Assembly: GCA_963969365.1 (NCBI GenBank)
Contig: OZ017755.1
Coordinates: forward strand, 620,001-684,000
Direction: 5' to 3'
DNA from: Asterochloris sp. CNOR1
Taxonomy: Eukaryota; Chlorophyta; Trebouxiophyceae; Trebouxiales; Trebouxiaceae
Length of the DNA stretch: 64,000 nucleotides
Shown: positions 43,057-54,536 of the stretch, in pieces
How the letters are laid out: each line of letters begins with the position of its first letter
How positions within the stretch are numbered: position 1 is the stretch's first letter
Notes under the pieces: model-generated
Databases searched by the model: none
What the model was told of the DNA's origin: nothing
What the model saw: only the letters and a program-made list of their open reading frames with translations
Position numbers and translations under genes: made by a program

Positions 43057-44510
43057 GCTGAGAGCTCAATGCAAGTCTCTTTGCAATTGCCTGCCCAGTC
43101 AGGCGGCACTGCTATGCAACCAGCAGCTGGTGACTGTCAGGACACAGTACTCAGAGTCAGCGCCACAGATCGCAATGACAAACTGGTGAACTTGGAACAT
43201 CGTACTGTCAGATGGTGGCACCTGACCTACAGCACAACCACCTGCATCTCAGCACTTGCAAAAGCAGCCCTGAGGACAGAGCTTCCAGTTTAAAGCGCTG
43301 CAGAATAGTCACAACGCCAAGATTGAAGGCTGGGATGCTGCAATTGCATGCAGACTGCTGAGGCCAGCATCTGCTGGAGACCCTGTTGTCAGGCGCCTGC
43401 CGTCTGTGGTGCACTACATATCACTGGCACCTTGGAGGGCAAGATTTTCAAATTTGACAAGCAGCAGTATGCAGCTCACCTCAACAGCTGCCCCCGCGCT
43501 GAATCAGAGACAGCTGGTGTCCCAACAACAGAAGACAGAGGGGATGGATCATCTGGCAGGGCCACCACTCACGCAACCATGCAAGTCCACTCACATGACT
43601 CGTGGCGCCACCAGCCGGCTGGCCTTGAAGGGTGTTGCTGATGCCATCTGCAATTGTGAATGCCTGTAGCTTTGGCGCTCATCGTAAGTTGGCGCATCAG
43701 CAGCAAGCCCAGCCTTCCCAACTCACATCCTGGTCCTATGTCTTCCTGGTTATACCAGTTTTGGATGCCTGCACGAGGCATCATGTATCACATGGCCAGC
43801 CCTCAGCTGTTGTGTCTCCGCTTGCCTGTGCAGCTGCTGTGTACCCCTCTGCAGGCGCTGGGATTGCTTGCAGCGCTGCTGTGGGCTGGGCAGCAGCCCA
43901 GACATTCAGACCAATACACTCCGCATTGATAGAGCTGGGAGTGCCCTCCGGCACAGCCACATATTGTTCACAGACAGTGGTTTGCCATAGTCATTGCTGG
44001 CAAAGACTGATCTGAATGCTCAGCCTTCGCAGCTAGCTACTGTTGAGCCACATCTGCTGCCTCCCCAAAAGGGGCTGTCTGTGTTGCTGTGCTGCCTTCT
44101 TTCTAAATCAAGTTTTGTACAACAGCCCCTGGAAGGGTCAGAAGCAGTGTTGTGGCAAAAACAGTTTGCATTCTGCATCCAGGGTGTCCTACAGGTGCTG
44201 ACAGGTCAAAATTTTCAGCTAGCCTGCTGCGGCCATCAGAAGGCACCCAGATCGCACTGTGTGGACCCTGCCCTTCACAAAAGCCCATCGGCAGAAAGAC
44301 ACTAATTTGGTTCGGCCGACAGCTGCAACAGCAGGTGCTTCACAGCAGATCTTTGGAACCTTTTCAGATGCAGCCTGCTGCTCTTACTGCCTCAGTTCTG
44401 GCTGCCTGCTGGAAGCCATTTGTGCTCAGTGATTGCCTGCAAGGATTGCATTGTGCTTTGCCTGGATACTTCAGACCCATGCCTGGCGCTGTACAGGTCC
44501 CCTGGTGGCC
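43057..44510. other. Divergent intergenic region, MAK16 / FKBP
   Basis: At 1.45 kb this is the longest gap between recognised genes outside the inverted repeat. Promoters of both genes must lie here. A plus-strand frame around 43400-43640 (GALHITGTLEGKIFKFDKQ followed by a His/Cys pair) looks mildly protein-like. I cannot join it to anything or name a family; it could be an unannotated exon, a 5' untranslated exon of the FKBP gene, or chance. Confidence 0.4.
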
Positions 44511-47500
44511 ATGGCGTTTTGGGGAGTGGAGCTCAAGCCCGAGAAGGTGGCACCGTTTGTGCCGCCGCCTGAAGCAGTGGATGGCAAGCTGCACGTCTCT
44601 CAGGTAGGCAGGACCATGCTTGTTGTTAGCAGGTGGCGTGTGATCTCCAGCACCGGCCACTTTAAGCACACCGCAGGGTGTGTTTTTGCCCACAAGAAAT
44701 GTGTCAGAGCCATGTTGCCTGGTGCCAAGTCTCTGCCGTGTGGGTAGTGTGTTTGGACCGCCCTTCATCGGGTTCTCATTTGAGCGGTAGTCTGAGCTGC
44801 GCACTGGCGGCTGGTGCAGGCAACCATCGCTGGGGAGGCCCAGGCCGGCAGCCGTGCAGTGCTGAAGTGCAAGGTGCAGGACGGGCCCTGGCTGCGGATG
44901 TGCAGCCTGCGCGAGGGGGGCACAGAGTGCTGTGGCCTGGACCTGATCTATGATCAGTACACAGAGTTCATGGTGGAGGGCGATGCAGGGCTCCACCTCA
45001 CAGGTAGATGCACTAAAGCATGGTCCTTGTCTGATCTGGCCTGGAAGGTTTCTGGCTCGTTGTCCTGCAGGTTGTAGAGTTGACAGACCCAGATGGGCCA
45101 CACTCCATCACAAGGGTTTGTAAGGCTGGTGTTCATGCTGTGGGCGTGCAGCAATATGCAAGCTGCTGCGCCTGCACTGCCTTCAGCACCGTGCTCTGGT
45201 GCAGGCAGGTTGTGCCTTGCCTGCCATTGTGGCCTGCCGCAGGTGCAGCTCTCGCTGCGCTGCCTTTATCACCTGGCCTGGAAGTTTGGCTGTGCACATG
45301 TCCAGACTCCTGCTGCCCATGCTCTGCTGCTGCGGTCGCTGGTTTGAGAGACTTGCTTTGCAGATGTTGACACGCGTGCCATCCATGAATGGCCGCTGCA
45401 TGTGCCACAAAGTCCTGCCTGTACCTGCCTCTGCACTGCGCCCCAGGGCTCGAAGGGAGCACACCCTTCCTGATGTCCCTGTTTGCTGCGACTGGCAACA
45501 GAGGCCCCCTCTGGCCGCTGCTGCAGGGTACATGATGCCTGAGTATGGGCCCCAGCAGGACGAGGATGAATATGAGGAGGATCCAGATTTCTCAGAGGAG
45601 GACCTCGCGCTGGGAGGGGAGCCTGACGAGGCCACGCTGCGGCGCATGCTGCATGGGCCTCCACAGCAGCAGGAACTGGCGCTGCAGTACATGCGACAGC
45701 GCCTGAATGGAGGTGGGTGCTTGAGTCTCACTTTGCCATGCAGGCGTGACACCTGACTGCATTTGGGGTCAGGCGTGACACCTGACTGCATTTGGGGTCA
45801 GGCCCTCTGAGCACCAGGAGGTGGTGCTGCAGTGCATGCAGCCATGGTGCTGATGACAGTGCGTTGCTGGGCGGGAACGATCTGGCGACGCAGGGCACAG
45901 GGCAGCACACTCTTGGCGGCAGAGACCTTGAGGCACTCAGCAGGATAGGGTTGCAGCTAACACTGCAATCATTCACCCTATTCGATCTGCGGGGCAAAGC
46001 GCAGCACAGCCTGTCTTGATGTCTGCCCCTGGCTGCCTTTCTCAACTGACGGCAACATGTGCCTGCCCAGCAGATTAGCACTTGTCAAGGGTACATCCCA
46101 GCCATCAGCTCACGCTGGTGAGTGTCTGTGCAGGCACAGTTCAGAACATGGACCCTGCCTCCACCCCAGCAAGTGCTGCAGCACTGTCCTATGCAAAAGC
46201 CACCATGCACAAGCTGAGGCAGAGACCTGCGGCCAGATACTGCCACATACACTGCATATAGCGCCAGCTAGTGGTGTTCAAGGGCCAGGGCTGCATGCGC
46301 ACACCTGCAGGCCGAGCTGGGTACCGCCTCAGCCTGCAGGCGCAACCATATCTAGGCAGGCCCGGCTGCATGCCTGCGGATTGCTGCAGAGACATCAAAC
46401 GCTTTGCAGTGGCAAGCATAGTCCTCACTCCAAAGAAGGTGGGCTCCGACTCAAGGCAGCCTCTGCTGCACATGGCCCCAACAGCAAGACCAACTCTGCT
46501 GCCCCTCTGCCCTGCAGACTACGAGGAGGACAGTGAGGGCTCAGACATTGACACTGACTCTGAGGAGGAGGACTCTGAAGATGGCATGCGTATGCTGGCA
46601 GGCAAGTCAAGGGAGTGCCATCATGATCTGGTGACTTCACAGATGCAAGAGAGGGCTTCATGTGGCCACCTTTGCGTCAGTGAGCGTACAGGGTCATGTA
46701 GACGGTGCTGCATGTGCCATTGACAGGCACCCGGGCGGGGCGGGGTTTGCCTGAACCCAGTGGCAAGCCCAGTGACAAAAGGCACACCTGCACGGTGCAG
46801 CTGGCCCAGGCACGCATGGAGACGAATAACACAAATGCTGGCAGGCACCATGTGACTGTGCTGGTGCTGGTGAAGTCTGGAGCTCCATTCTATACATGGG
46901 ACAGCTTCGCCTGAGGTGGGTGCATCAAGGCTGGCAGTGGGGCTGAGAGGGGATCATAGCATCATCACCCCACCAGAGTGTGGCAGCAAGATGCAGCAGG
47001 CGGGCAAAATCCCTCAAATCAAGTAGTTGTGCAACCTGCTGCACATGGCGGGTGATGAAACAAACCCCCCCAGATGCTATCTGCTGCATCTGGTGTCTCA
47101 GGGGACATGTTTGCTGCCAAGACTGCACTGACAGCTGGCAAAGGTCAGCAACGGATCACACCAGCAGCCGGTGCTGTCACCTCCACCTGGCCCACGATGA
47201 TGTGAAGACTAGCCTGGCGCTTGGGACCACACACTGGAGCAGGCATTCAGGCCTGCTGCCTGCCAGCAGGGTCTCACTCAGAGCCCACCTCCCTGCAGGG
47301 GATGAGGATGAGGAGGACTACGATAGCGAGGACAGCGGGGACTCTGAATTTGAGGAAGACTTCCTGCCACGATCTAGCGTTGTCATTGAGGAGATCAATG
47401 ATGAGGCCATCCTGGCAGCCAAGGGGGCGGGGGGGATCATGGTGACGGCAGCCAACACAGAGGTGAGCCCTCCTAGGGCCTTGAACGGGCTTGTGTGCCG

Positions 47501-50500
47501 AGAGAAGCACAGCCAAGGCAGGGACTGGAAGGAACGAAAAGAAGATCTTGTCGGCAGCCAACATAGGGGTGAGCATGGGGACCCCTGAGAATTGTGTTGG
47601 CAGCTGACACAGAGGTGGGGTATGGCGTCCCTGCCTGAAGACTGCTTGACCAGTTGCACCTCGATGCTTCCAGCTCACGCCATCCTGACAGGCAAGGCGC
47701 CTGGCCGGGTGTCAACCCCAGCAGCAGCCAGCCCAGTGGGGAGCTCAGTCCCTCTGCTGGGCAGCTGCTCAGGCTTGTGTTGTGACATGGTGGGCTGTGC
47801 AGCCAGTCCCCAGGGCGGCATGCCCGGTGCTGAGCAGGCCCGTCGAGATGCCTGGCACCGTGATACGCGCCATGGGGCCCCTCCTTCACCCCCCCTGGGC
47901 GATCTTGCACTGCCTCACTTCTGCGTTCTGACCCACAGTGCACTGTGTAAGCTGCTGTGCGTCTGCTGGGTGCAGGTGATTGTGAGTCACCCAGCCAATG
48001 AGAGCAGCTTGGACATTGCCCAGCAGGATGACGCCACGGCGGAGGATCCGGCAGTGACCAGCCAGGCTGCAGGGCTGGCTGACGTGGTGACACCTGCTGC
48101 TGGGATCGATAAGCGTGTGGCTGCACAACTTGAGGTCAAGGTACGGCATGGCCGTGCAGCAGGGGCCCTGCAGCCCAGTGCTTGAGACTGGCACAGCGTC
48201 CTGCTTGCAGACTGCAGCCTCTGCTGGCAGCATGCCTGCACCTGGGCCACAGCAGGTGCGCAGTCTGACTCTGGTACAGCCCCCACACCAGGCCCTGTGC
48301 CGCAGGGGTGTGGGTGCGCAGTCTGGTGTGGGTGCAGCCCCGCACTAAGCTCTGTGCTGCAGGGGTGTGCTTTGCTGCCCCCTTAAGCCTGCCTCCCCAA
48401 GCCTGCCTGCCCAAGCCTGCCTCCCCAAGCCTGCCTCTTCAAGCCTGCTTGACTTTCTCTTCTGCTGTGCAGGCTGAGGCAGCAGCTGGAGCTGACAGCC
48501 AGGACGAAGATGACGAGATGCCACCAGCTGAGCCCCTGCAGGCTGCACCAGCCAAGCAACCACAGGCAGCAACACTTGCTGGTGCCAAGGCGGCAGAGAA
48601 GGCCAAGCAGAAGGCAGAGGGCAAGCAGAAGAAGCAGAAGGAGCCCGGGGTGGCGGTTGAGAAAGATGACAAGAAGCGCAAGCGTGCTGCAGATGGAGCG
48701 GCTGCGGCTGCAGCAGGCGCTTCACCAGCACTCAAAGAGGCTGCTGCTGCTGCGCCTGGGGACATCGCCGCTGGGGATGTCCAGAAGCCTCTGACTAAGA
48801 AGCAGCGCAGGTCAGGGCACATGATTTTCTCTCTGGCAGGCTTTTGCAGAGGGAGTCTCAGCAGCCACCTGTGCGGTTGCGCAGGCCACACCAGCCATAT
48901 GTGGTGCCAGGCCTCAGCTGAAGATGGCTGTGGCTGCTGGGCTGCATGTGGGGTCCTGACATCTGTCCCTTCAGAAATTTCAGGCACACTTCTCTCGGGG
49001 TGGCTCTGAGGGGTGCTGCTGGCTGTGCAGGGAGCCGAAGAAGGAAGGGTTTGCTGCTGCTGCTGACAAGGCTGCACTGCGCGCTTGATTCCACACATAG
49101 ATTGAAAGGTTTTGCAAATGACACGCTCAGAGAGCCGCTGATTGTGCTGGGGAGTTGAAAGCCAACCGGGCAGACTGCAGTGCATGCTTGGCATGGCAGT
49201 GCCTCTACGAAGAGCTAGAAATGAGGCTGCTGAGGCCAAGCAAGGATGTCTTCTGCAGGCTTTGACGTGCATGTTGAGGTCCCTGACAAGCAGAAGGTTG
49301 CCTGACCTGCGTGCGCGCTTGCAGTGCTGACTGGTCGCTCTGTTTGCAGGGAGCTGAAGAAGAAGGAGGCCACTGCTGCCAAGGCTGCCGAGGCAGGGCC
49401 CGAGGCAGCGGCTGCTTCTGCACAGCCGGAGGCGAGTGGCGTCAAGGCTGAAGGTGCACTTGGGGTCCTTCATCGTTTGACCTGCTGCTGACAGGGATGC
49501 TAAGGACCAGGCCCCATAAGTAGCAGAGCAATCAGATCCCTTACACAGGTGGCTTCATGGCGCGCTATGTGCTGCATGCGTTCTGATGGACAGGGGTCAT
49601 CTTGTTGCAGAGCAGATCGGGCCCCTCTGTGCAACCTTTTGAAAACAATTGAGCACCTTCTGTGAGCATAACGCCGGAGTGCAAGCTTTGCACTCCAGCT
49701 GTGCACCATTGCCGACTGCTGTTGCCCTGTGTCCTGCTGCAGGCTCCCAGAAGGGCAGGGTGCAAAAGTATGAGAATGGGTTCATTGTCGAGAATGTGCA
49801 CATGGGGCCCCCCGCTGGCAAGGTGGGTGCTGTTCATGCTGCATGGAGCCCCCTTGTGTTTGGTTTCTGACCCACGCAAGCTGTGTGGTCAGCAGGTCAG
49901 GTAGCCACATAGCACCAATGCGTATCTGCAATGAGAGGCAGGCTGCATGTTGGCGTCTGGCTGAGGGCTTGGCCTTTGAGGCCATGAAGCTGTATTATTC
50001 TCTTCTGCAGCATTGTGCCAGCGCCTGCACTGCGCAGGACACACTGTGCTCTGCTTTGCAGATGGCACGGCCAGGAGGTGCCTGCCCTCCCCTGCAGGGT
50101 CCTGTCAGCCCGTTGGTTTTGCTGTGCTGTGCAGTGCCTTACATGAAATGGCTGACGCCCACTTGCAGCATGCGGACCAGACCTGAACCAGCCCTGACAC
50201 CTGTGCTTTGGCCCCTGCAGTCAGCCAGGTCCCAACAGCTGTGTAACTACCCCTCAGGCCGCCCTTAGAGGTGCTTCGACAGCTGCACTTTCCCCTGTGC
50301 AGATGGCCAAGCCCGGCAAGAAGGTAGTGGTGCAGTATGTGGGCAAGCTGGCCTCCAACGGACGCATCTTTGATCAGACCAAGGGCAACAGCACCTTCAG
50401 CTTCCGCCTGGGCGTGGGCGAGGTCATCAAGGGTGAGCTGGCTGCCCCACAAGACTCACAACCATGACTGCTGCAAGGCTGCAGTGAAATGGCTGCCCCC

Positions 50501-50994
50501 AGACTGTTCTGGCTGCTGCATGTAGCTTGAGCAGGGGCGCACAGAAGCTCACAGTGAACGCTGCCTTGCACCGCACCGTGCAGCCTGCCATGCGCCTGCT
50601 GAGGCCTCAAGGGGTGGAGAAGATTATATGACTGGAGGATGCCAACCAGCTGCATACAGTGTATTGGTGATGGCTTCCCCACAGGGGCTTATTGATGCAC
50701 TAAGAGGCCTCCTCCAGGCAAACCTTTGTGGGGCATGGCTGGATGTGTCGAGTCCGCCACGGGAGTCTCTTCATGTTGCACTAGCGAGCTGGCATATGAG
50801 CCTGCACTCATACAAAGCTTGACTCTTGCCCCTTGTGTGCAGGCTGGGACCGTGGGGTGCAGGGCATGCGTGTGGGCGACAAGCGCAAGCTGACTGTCCC
50901 TCCCCAGATGGCATATGGGAGCACTGGCATCAAGGGGACCATCCCATCCAATGCGACCCTCCAGTTCGATGTCACACTGAGAGATGTCAAGTAA
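44511..50994 (+). CDS. FKBP53: Nuclear FKBP prolyl isomerase with nucleoplasmin-like head
   Basis: This is a histone chaperone and peptidyl-prolyl isomerase of the FKBP43/FKBP53 (plant), Fpr3/Fpr4 (yeast) type. Eleven exons (44511-44603, 44820-45003, 45527-45712, 46518-46601, 47299-47462, 47976-48140, 48473-48810, 49350-49453, 49743-49822, 50303-50432, 50843-50994) total 560 codons with consistent phases. Residues 1-100 form the nucleoplasmin-like fold (MAFWGVELKPEKVAPF ... GDAGLHLTG). Acidic histone-binding tracts follow (about 105-230). A Lys/Ala-rich nuclear segment (about 290-430) contains KKRKR and KKQRR. The FKBP domain occupies about the last 110 residues, with VVVQYVGKL, IFDQT, FRLGVGEVIKGWD, YGSTG and LQFDVTLRDVK. 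The drug-pocket residues Tyr, Phe-Asp, Val-Ile, Trp and Tyr are all present, so catalysis is plausible. Confidence 0.92.
45741..45802 (+). repeat. Exact 29-base tandem pair in FKBP intron 3
   Basis: The unit starting caggcgtgacacctgactgc fills 45741-45769 and is repeated without change at 45770-45798, followed by the first bases of a third unit. It starts 28 bases after the donor of exon 3. Perfect identity implies a young duplication. Confidence 0.9.
46602..47298 (+). other. GC-AG intron in FKBP gene
   Basis: CTGGCAG|GCAAGT to CTGCAG|GGGATG. The GC donor is required to keep phase 1 between the two acidic exons; using the nearby GT would create a stop. Confidence 0.78.
47446..47620 (+). repeat. 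Exon-edge echo x3: donor end of FKBP exon 5
   Basis: The real exon end cggcagccaacacagag|gtgagc (47446-47470) is echoed at 47551-47577 (cggcagccaacataggg then gtgagc) and 47599-47620 (ggcagctgacacagag then gtgggg). All three copies keep a GT donor. Confidence 0.78.
48240..48454 (+). repeat. Degenerate tandems and 14-base x5 array upstream of FKBP exon 7
   Basis: Five 14-base units of the form aagcctgcctcccc run from 48385 to 48454, ending 18 bases before the acceptor of exon 7. Just upstream, a ggtgtgggtgcgcagtctgg-type motif and a gctctgtgctgcaggggtgt motif are also duplicated (48255-48375). Confidence 0.75.
49024..49395 (+). repeat. Exon-edge echo x2: acceptor end of FKBP exon 8
   Basis: The real exon 8 start (tttgcag|ggagctgaagaagaagg at 49343 onward) has a copy at 49024-49075 (tgtgcag|ggagccgaagaaggaag, then gctgctgctgctgacaaggc). 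The copy keeps the acceptor but has an altered Lys-rich reading. Confidence 0.7.
50053..50325 (+). repeat. Exon-edge echo x2: acceptor end of FKBP exon 10
   Basis: tttgcagatggcacggccag (50055) mimics the real gtgcagatggccaagcccgg (50297), about 240 bases upstream. It would act as a decoy start for the FKBP catalytic exon (MARPGG against MAKPGKKV). Confidence 0.55.
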
Positions 50995-51320
50995 AACATC
51001 AGCCTTGCTAGCACCAGCCTTTGCACTGCATCATAGCTTAGACAGTAGTGCACGTTTCAACGTCGAGCCCCCTCCCACACCCCTTCCCCCTCCCAAGTCA
51101 GCACCATCTGAAAGGCTTGACAAGTTGTGGCATCCTCAAAAGACAGAAACTGCTTCACGTGGAGCTATTACTTTGGCACAATGTAGACAAGACCGAATGT
51201 CAGCATGGGCACTGAGGAGTAGCGCAGGCAGCACTTGCACAAGAGGCACCATCCTCGTGGTGCAATGAAAGGTCGAGCTTGGGCAAACCCCAGGCGGGGG
51301 CCTGTTTCAGGGGGCGCCAC
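50995..51320. other. Convergent 3' interval, FKBP / RAMP4
   Basis: 326 bases between two stop codons, probably the two 3' untranslated regions. A short pyrimidine-rich tract (ccccctcccacaccccttcc, 51067-51086) is the only striking feature. Confidence 0.5.
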
Positions 51321-52042
51321 TCAGAAGCTGCCTCCACTGGTGGCTGTCCGGATGATTTGAAGGAGAGCTGCAGGCACAGAGGTTGCATGCATCAGACTTG
51401 GAAAGTGATGGGGATCAACTCAAACTCACAGGTGCGGAAGACTGGCGGCTTCAACACTGATGCATTGACAGAGGGCGGCACACCAGCTGGATACGCTTGA
51501 GGCACCCAACCCTGCGCTCCAGGCAGGTGCTCTGCAAGCGATGACCTCTCACCTGAGCCCACCACAACAAATAGGAAGAATCCAACCATGATGGGGCCTA
51601 CTGCCAGCGATGTCTTGGTCTTCTGCAGGCAGGCACATGATGAAAGTATCAGCGCCTGTCCCTCGGGAGGCAGGATACCTGGCATCTTCAAAGGGCAATC
51701 TAATCTGCAAATCTCCATGCTGAAGTGTCAGGCAAGCAGACTTTGCAGCCTTGGCTTCCCTCGCAGGGCACATGCAGGTAAGCAGAGCAGCTGCCCCCAA
51801 ATTTCTCCCGCCTGCTGCACGAGGCATGCTAAGCAGCAGCGCTTGCTGTCTCGCTGTTGAGCTGGCAACTGCACCCTACCCTGCACAGTCTTCTGTCACA
51901 GTATATGCTGCCGCCTTGAACAGGCACCTTGGCACACCACCTTGGATGTGCTCACCTTTTCTTCTGTCTCTTCCCCGCGCTTGTGGATCCTCTTGCTGTA
52001 TGCATCGCTGCGCGAGTTTAGCTTCCTGATGCTGCTTGTCAT
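51321..52042 (-). CDS. SERP1: RAMP4/SERP1, Sec61-associated ER protein
   Basis: This is a small tail-anchored protein of the endoplasmic reticulum translocon that stabilises membrane proteins under stress. Exons 52042-51956, 51622-51553 and 51367-51321 add up to 204 bases, 67 residues. The cytosolic part contains RKLNSRSDAYSKRIHKRGE, matching the family's K/R-rich KRG motif. The single membrane segment is VGPIMVGFFLFVVVGSALLQ, followed by the plant-like luminal end IIRTATSGGSF. Full length for the family. The codon for the Ala in GSA is split by the second intron, which is easily missed because the frame stays open across that donor. Confidence 0.93.
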
Positions 52043-52280
52043 TATAGCCGGCAGCAGGAAGGCTTTGGGGAAGACAGGCAGATGTCGACAGCTGCTGCTG
52101 CACTGTCTGGGCCGAGGAGACTGTAGCTTGCAAGTTTTGGATATCGGCAAGAAAGCAAGTATAACAATACCATGAGAAGCCAGCTGCAGCCAGTGGCCCT
52201 GCTGCCAAGGCAGCTGCAGATGGCACCTCGTACAGGACTTTCACCACGCCACCTGCTTTAAATGAGCTGCATACACTAGC
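52043..52280. promoter_or_regulatory. Upstream region of RAMP4
   Basis: 238 bases upstream of the RAMP4 start codon, shared with the candidate plus-strand gene if that is real. I recognise no ER-stress element or TATA box. Confidence 0.35.
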
Positions 52281-52762
52281 ATGCAAGCTGCACAGAGTCA
52301 AGTCCAGCAAGTGGAGCTGCTGAGTGCAGACTTCGCTCACACCTACTCAGAGGTGAATTGGCTAGTGAGATCAATGCTTGACATCAAGCGCCGACCAAGG
52401 CAGGTAATTCTGGCCACAGGTGCTGAGGCTTGCGCAGGAGAGGGAGCAGGCTGCAGCTGGGCTGGCTGCTCTGCAGCATGCCCAGCAGGATGAGATGGTC
52501 TGGGTGATGCGCCCAGCACGAGCTCAGATCAGGATGCAGGTGCCCAGGGCAGAGGCCATGCTGCGAAGTGGTAGGACTGAGCAATGCCGCAGAGCCAGAC
52601 TGGCCGCGGGCTCCAGACATGACTTGGAGATGCTCTGCAGACATTGAGGAGCTTAGCGAGCAGCAGGAGTCTGTGGCAAGCAGGCAGAAGCAGCTCACAG
52701 AGGAGCTGAGCCGGCATGGCGAGCTGGGGGAGGTGATCATCAGAGCCCTGCACTCAGGCTGA
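52281..52762 (+). CDS. Candidate small coiled-coil protein
   Basis: I do not recognise a family. Three stretches on one strand have coiled-coil character: MQAAQSQVQQVELLSADF ... IKRRPRQ (52281-52404), LRLAQEREQAAAGLAALQHA (about 52420-52495), and IEELSEQQESVASRQKQLTE ... RALHSG to a stop at 52762, preceded by a CTGCAG acceptor near 52644. Joining the first two needs removal of 16 bases flanked by GT and AG, far too short for a normal intron, so the exon structure is unresolved. It could be a decayed gene or wrongly framed. Confidence 0.35.
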
Positions 52763-53080
52763 CCTGACTCAATTGACAGGCAGCAAGGACTCTGTCAAAT
52801 AGGTGCTTCAATCGGATGACTCCTGCCATGCTGAGCTGCAACAGCCCATGGAAGCTTGATCACTTATGGCTGGTGCTTGAGCAGATCGGTGTCAGGAACT
52901 CTGGACACCTTCAGCGCTGACAGCTCACAGCAACAGCATTCAGTCCTTTTTAAGTTAATTGATATTAGGAAGCAGGCAGCTCTTTAGGTCGAGCAGCAAT
53001 TTGGTGCCAGCAGAGCAGAGCAGGGGCAGACCCTCGGTACATTGCAGCTAGACAAAGCCGGAGCAAAGCAGTGAGGAGTC
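52763..53080. other. Upstream region of cytochrome c gene
   Basis: 318 bases with a slightly AT-richer patch at 52945-52970 (tttttaagttaattgatatt). It probably holds the cytochrome c promoter. No other feature is seen. Confidence 0.4.
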
Positions 53081-53947
53081 ATGTCCAGCTTTAGTGAGGC
53101 ACCCTCAGGCGATAAGGACAAGGGGTCAGTGCTCCTTGGCATCTGATGTTTCTGGTCCACGTGTGTCTGCATACAGTCCTGTGTGCTGGCTGAGCAATCA
53201 GTGCAGATGCCCATGTTTGACACCAACACCCTCCACTTCGCCTGCCGCAGGGCCAAAATATTCAAAACCAAGTGCTCCCAATGTCATGTAGCCGAGAAGG
53301 GAGGCGGTCACAAGCAGGTACGCTGAGAGTTGGCGTGTCTAAACGGCCACGGCCGGTCCGGTCTGCTGTCCAGCAATGCAGGGCCTGCTTGCAATGGCTC
53401 AAGGTGCCTGCCTGGCAATATTGCAGCATGCCATGTAGCACGAAAAGCCATGTCACATAAGCCCTGGTGCGGTGCCTCTGCAGGGGCCCAACCTAGGTGG
53501 GCTGTTTGGCAGACAGTCAGGCACCATGGACGGCTTTTCTTACTCCAAGGCGAACAAGGAGAAGGCCGTCCACTGGGATGAGAACACACTGTATGACTAC
53601 CTGCTGGCACCCAAGAAGTACATCCCAGGTGAGGTTCTGGCTGGCTGCTGGGTGTGCAGCAGGTTGTGTCTTCCCCAGTTGGAGTTGGGCAGACTATCTT
53701 GGTCTCTGCTCTGGTTCTTGCAGGCCTGCATGATTTTCCCTGGCCTGCCCCATCAGCAGGCCAGAGCTGCATTGCCTCGCATCTGGAAACAGGCCTGTAC
53801 ACCAGTGGGGAGTTATTGCACAGTACAATGCTGTCCCCCAGACATGTGACACCTGCTTCTGCAGGAACCAAGATGGTGTTTGCTGGGCTGAAGAAGCCCC
53901 AAGAGCGTGCAGACCTGATTGCCTATCTCAAGGAGGCTACAGCATGA
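53081..53947 (+). CDS. CYC: Cytochrome c
   Basis: This is the soluble haem protein of the mitochondrial intermembrane space that carries electrons from complex III to complex IV. Exons 53081-53124, 53251-53317, 53484-53628 and 53865-53947 give 112 residues. The haem-attachment motif is CSQCH, after AKIFKTK. The axial methionine lies in [11 protein letters not shown]. The plant-type N-terminal extension ([15 protein letters not shown]) precedes it, and the family signatures [10 protein letters not shown] and [13 protein letters not shown] are intact. No cleavable presequence is expected. The first intron starts GTCAGT, a slightly unusual but acceptable donor. Confidence 0.96.
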
Positions 53948-54536
53948 GATGCTCGTCCTGGCGAGCTGCCTGCAAAGGCAGTGTGGTCGCTGGCAGTCGG
54001 GCTATCCTGGCGCATCATCACAAGAGGCTGTTGTTGAGGCTTATGCAATCAGCTGCCCTGCACATAGGAGTGCTGTCGAATCAATCACTTAGTGAACAGT
54101 GTGACCCCCATCGCAGTATAGACAAGCAGTCAGCCTGTTGCAGCTCTTGAAGCACAAGTGCCATGCATGTGAATGGATGTATCATGGCTGACTGACGCCA
54201 TGGGCTTGCAGCCCACCCTTATGATGCAGCTCACACATTGTGGATGCACTGTTGTCAACTGACACCATGGGCTTGCTGCTAATGCTTGTGGCAGAAATCA
54301 TCCAACATGCAAGGGAGCGAACTAAGTTACACAATGTGCAACAAGTCAGCAACAGGCTGTGATGCGCAGCCCATCTGGGCTAGCAGCACAACGCCATCTG
54401 CAGACTTTGCAAGAAGCTATGAGACAGCGTAGTTCATGCTGGCGAGATTGATTGTCTCCATGCTGGTGAATACATGTTCTGCCGTCATCTTTGGCAGATG
54501 TTCGCCTGGTGGCTCCCACTGAGTTATGATGCGTGC
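53948..54536. other. Convergent 3' interval, cytochrome c / VDAC
   Basis: 589 bases between two stop codons. Two near-copies of a (c)tgac(g)ccatgggcttgc string lie at about 54190-54215 and 54258-54276. No gene is recognisable. Confidence 0.45.

Noticed and set aside
45070-45120. Additional FKBP exon reading VVELTDPDGPHSITR
   Set aside because: It follows a CTGCAG, but including it breaks the phase-1 join between exons 2 and 3, which otherwise gives LHLTGYMMPEYG as expected.
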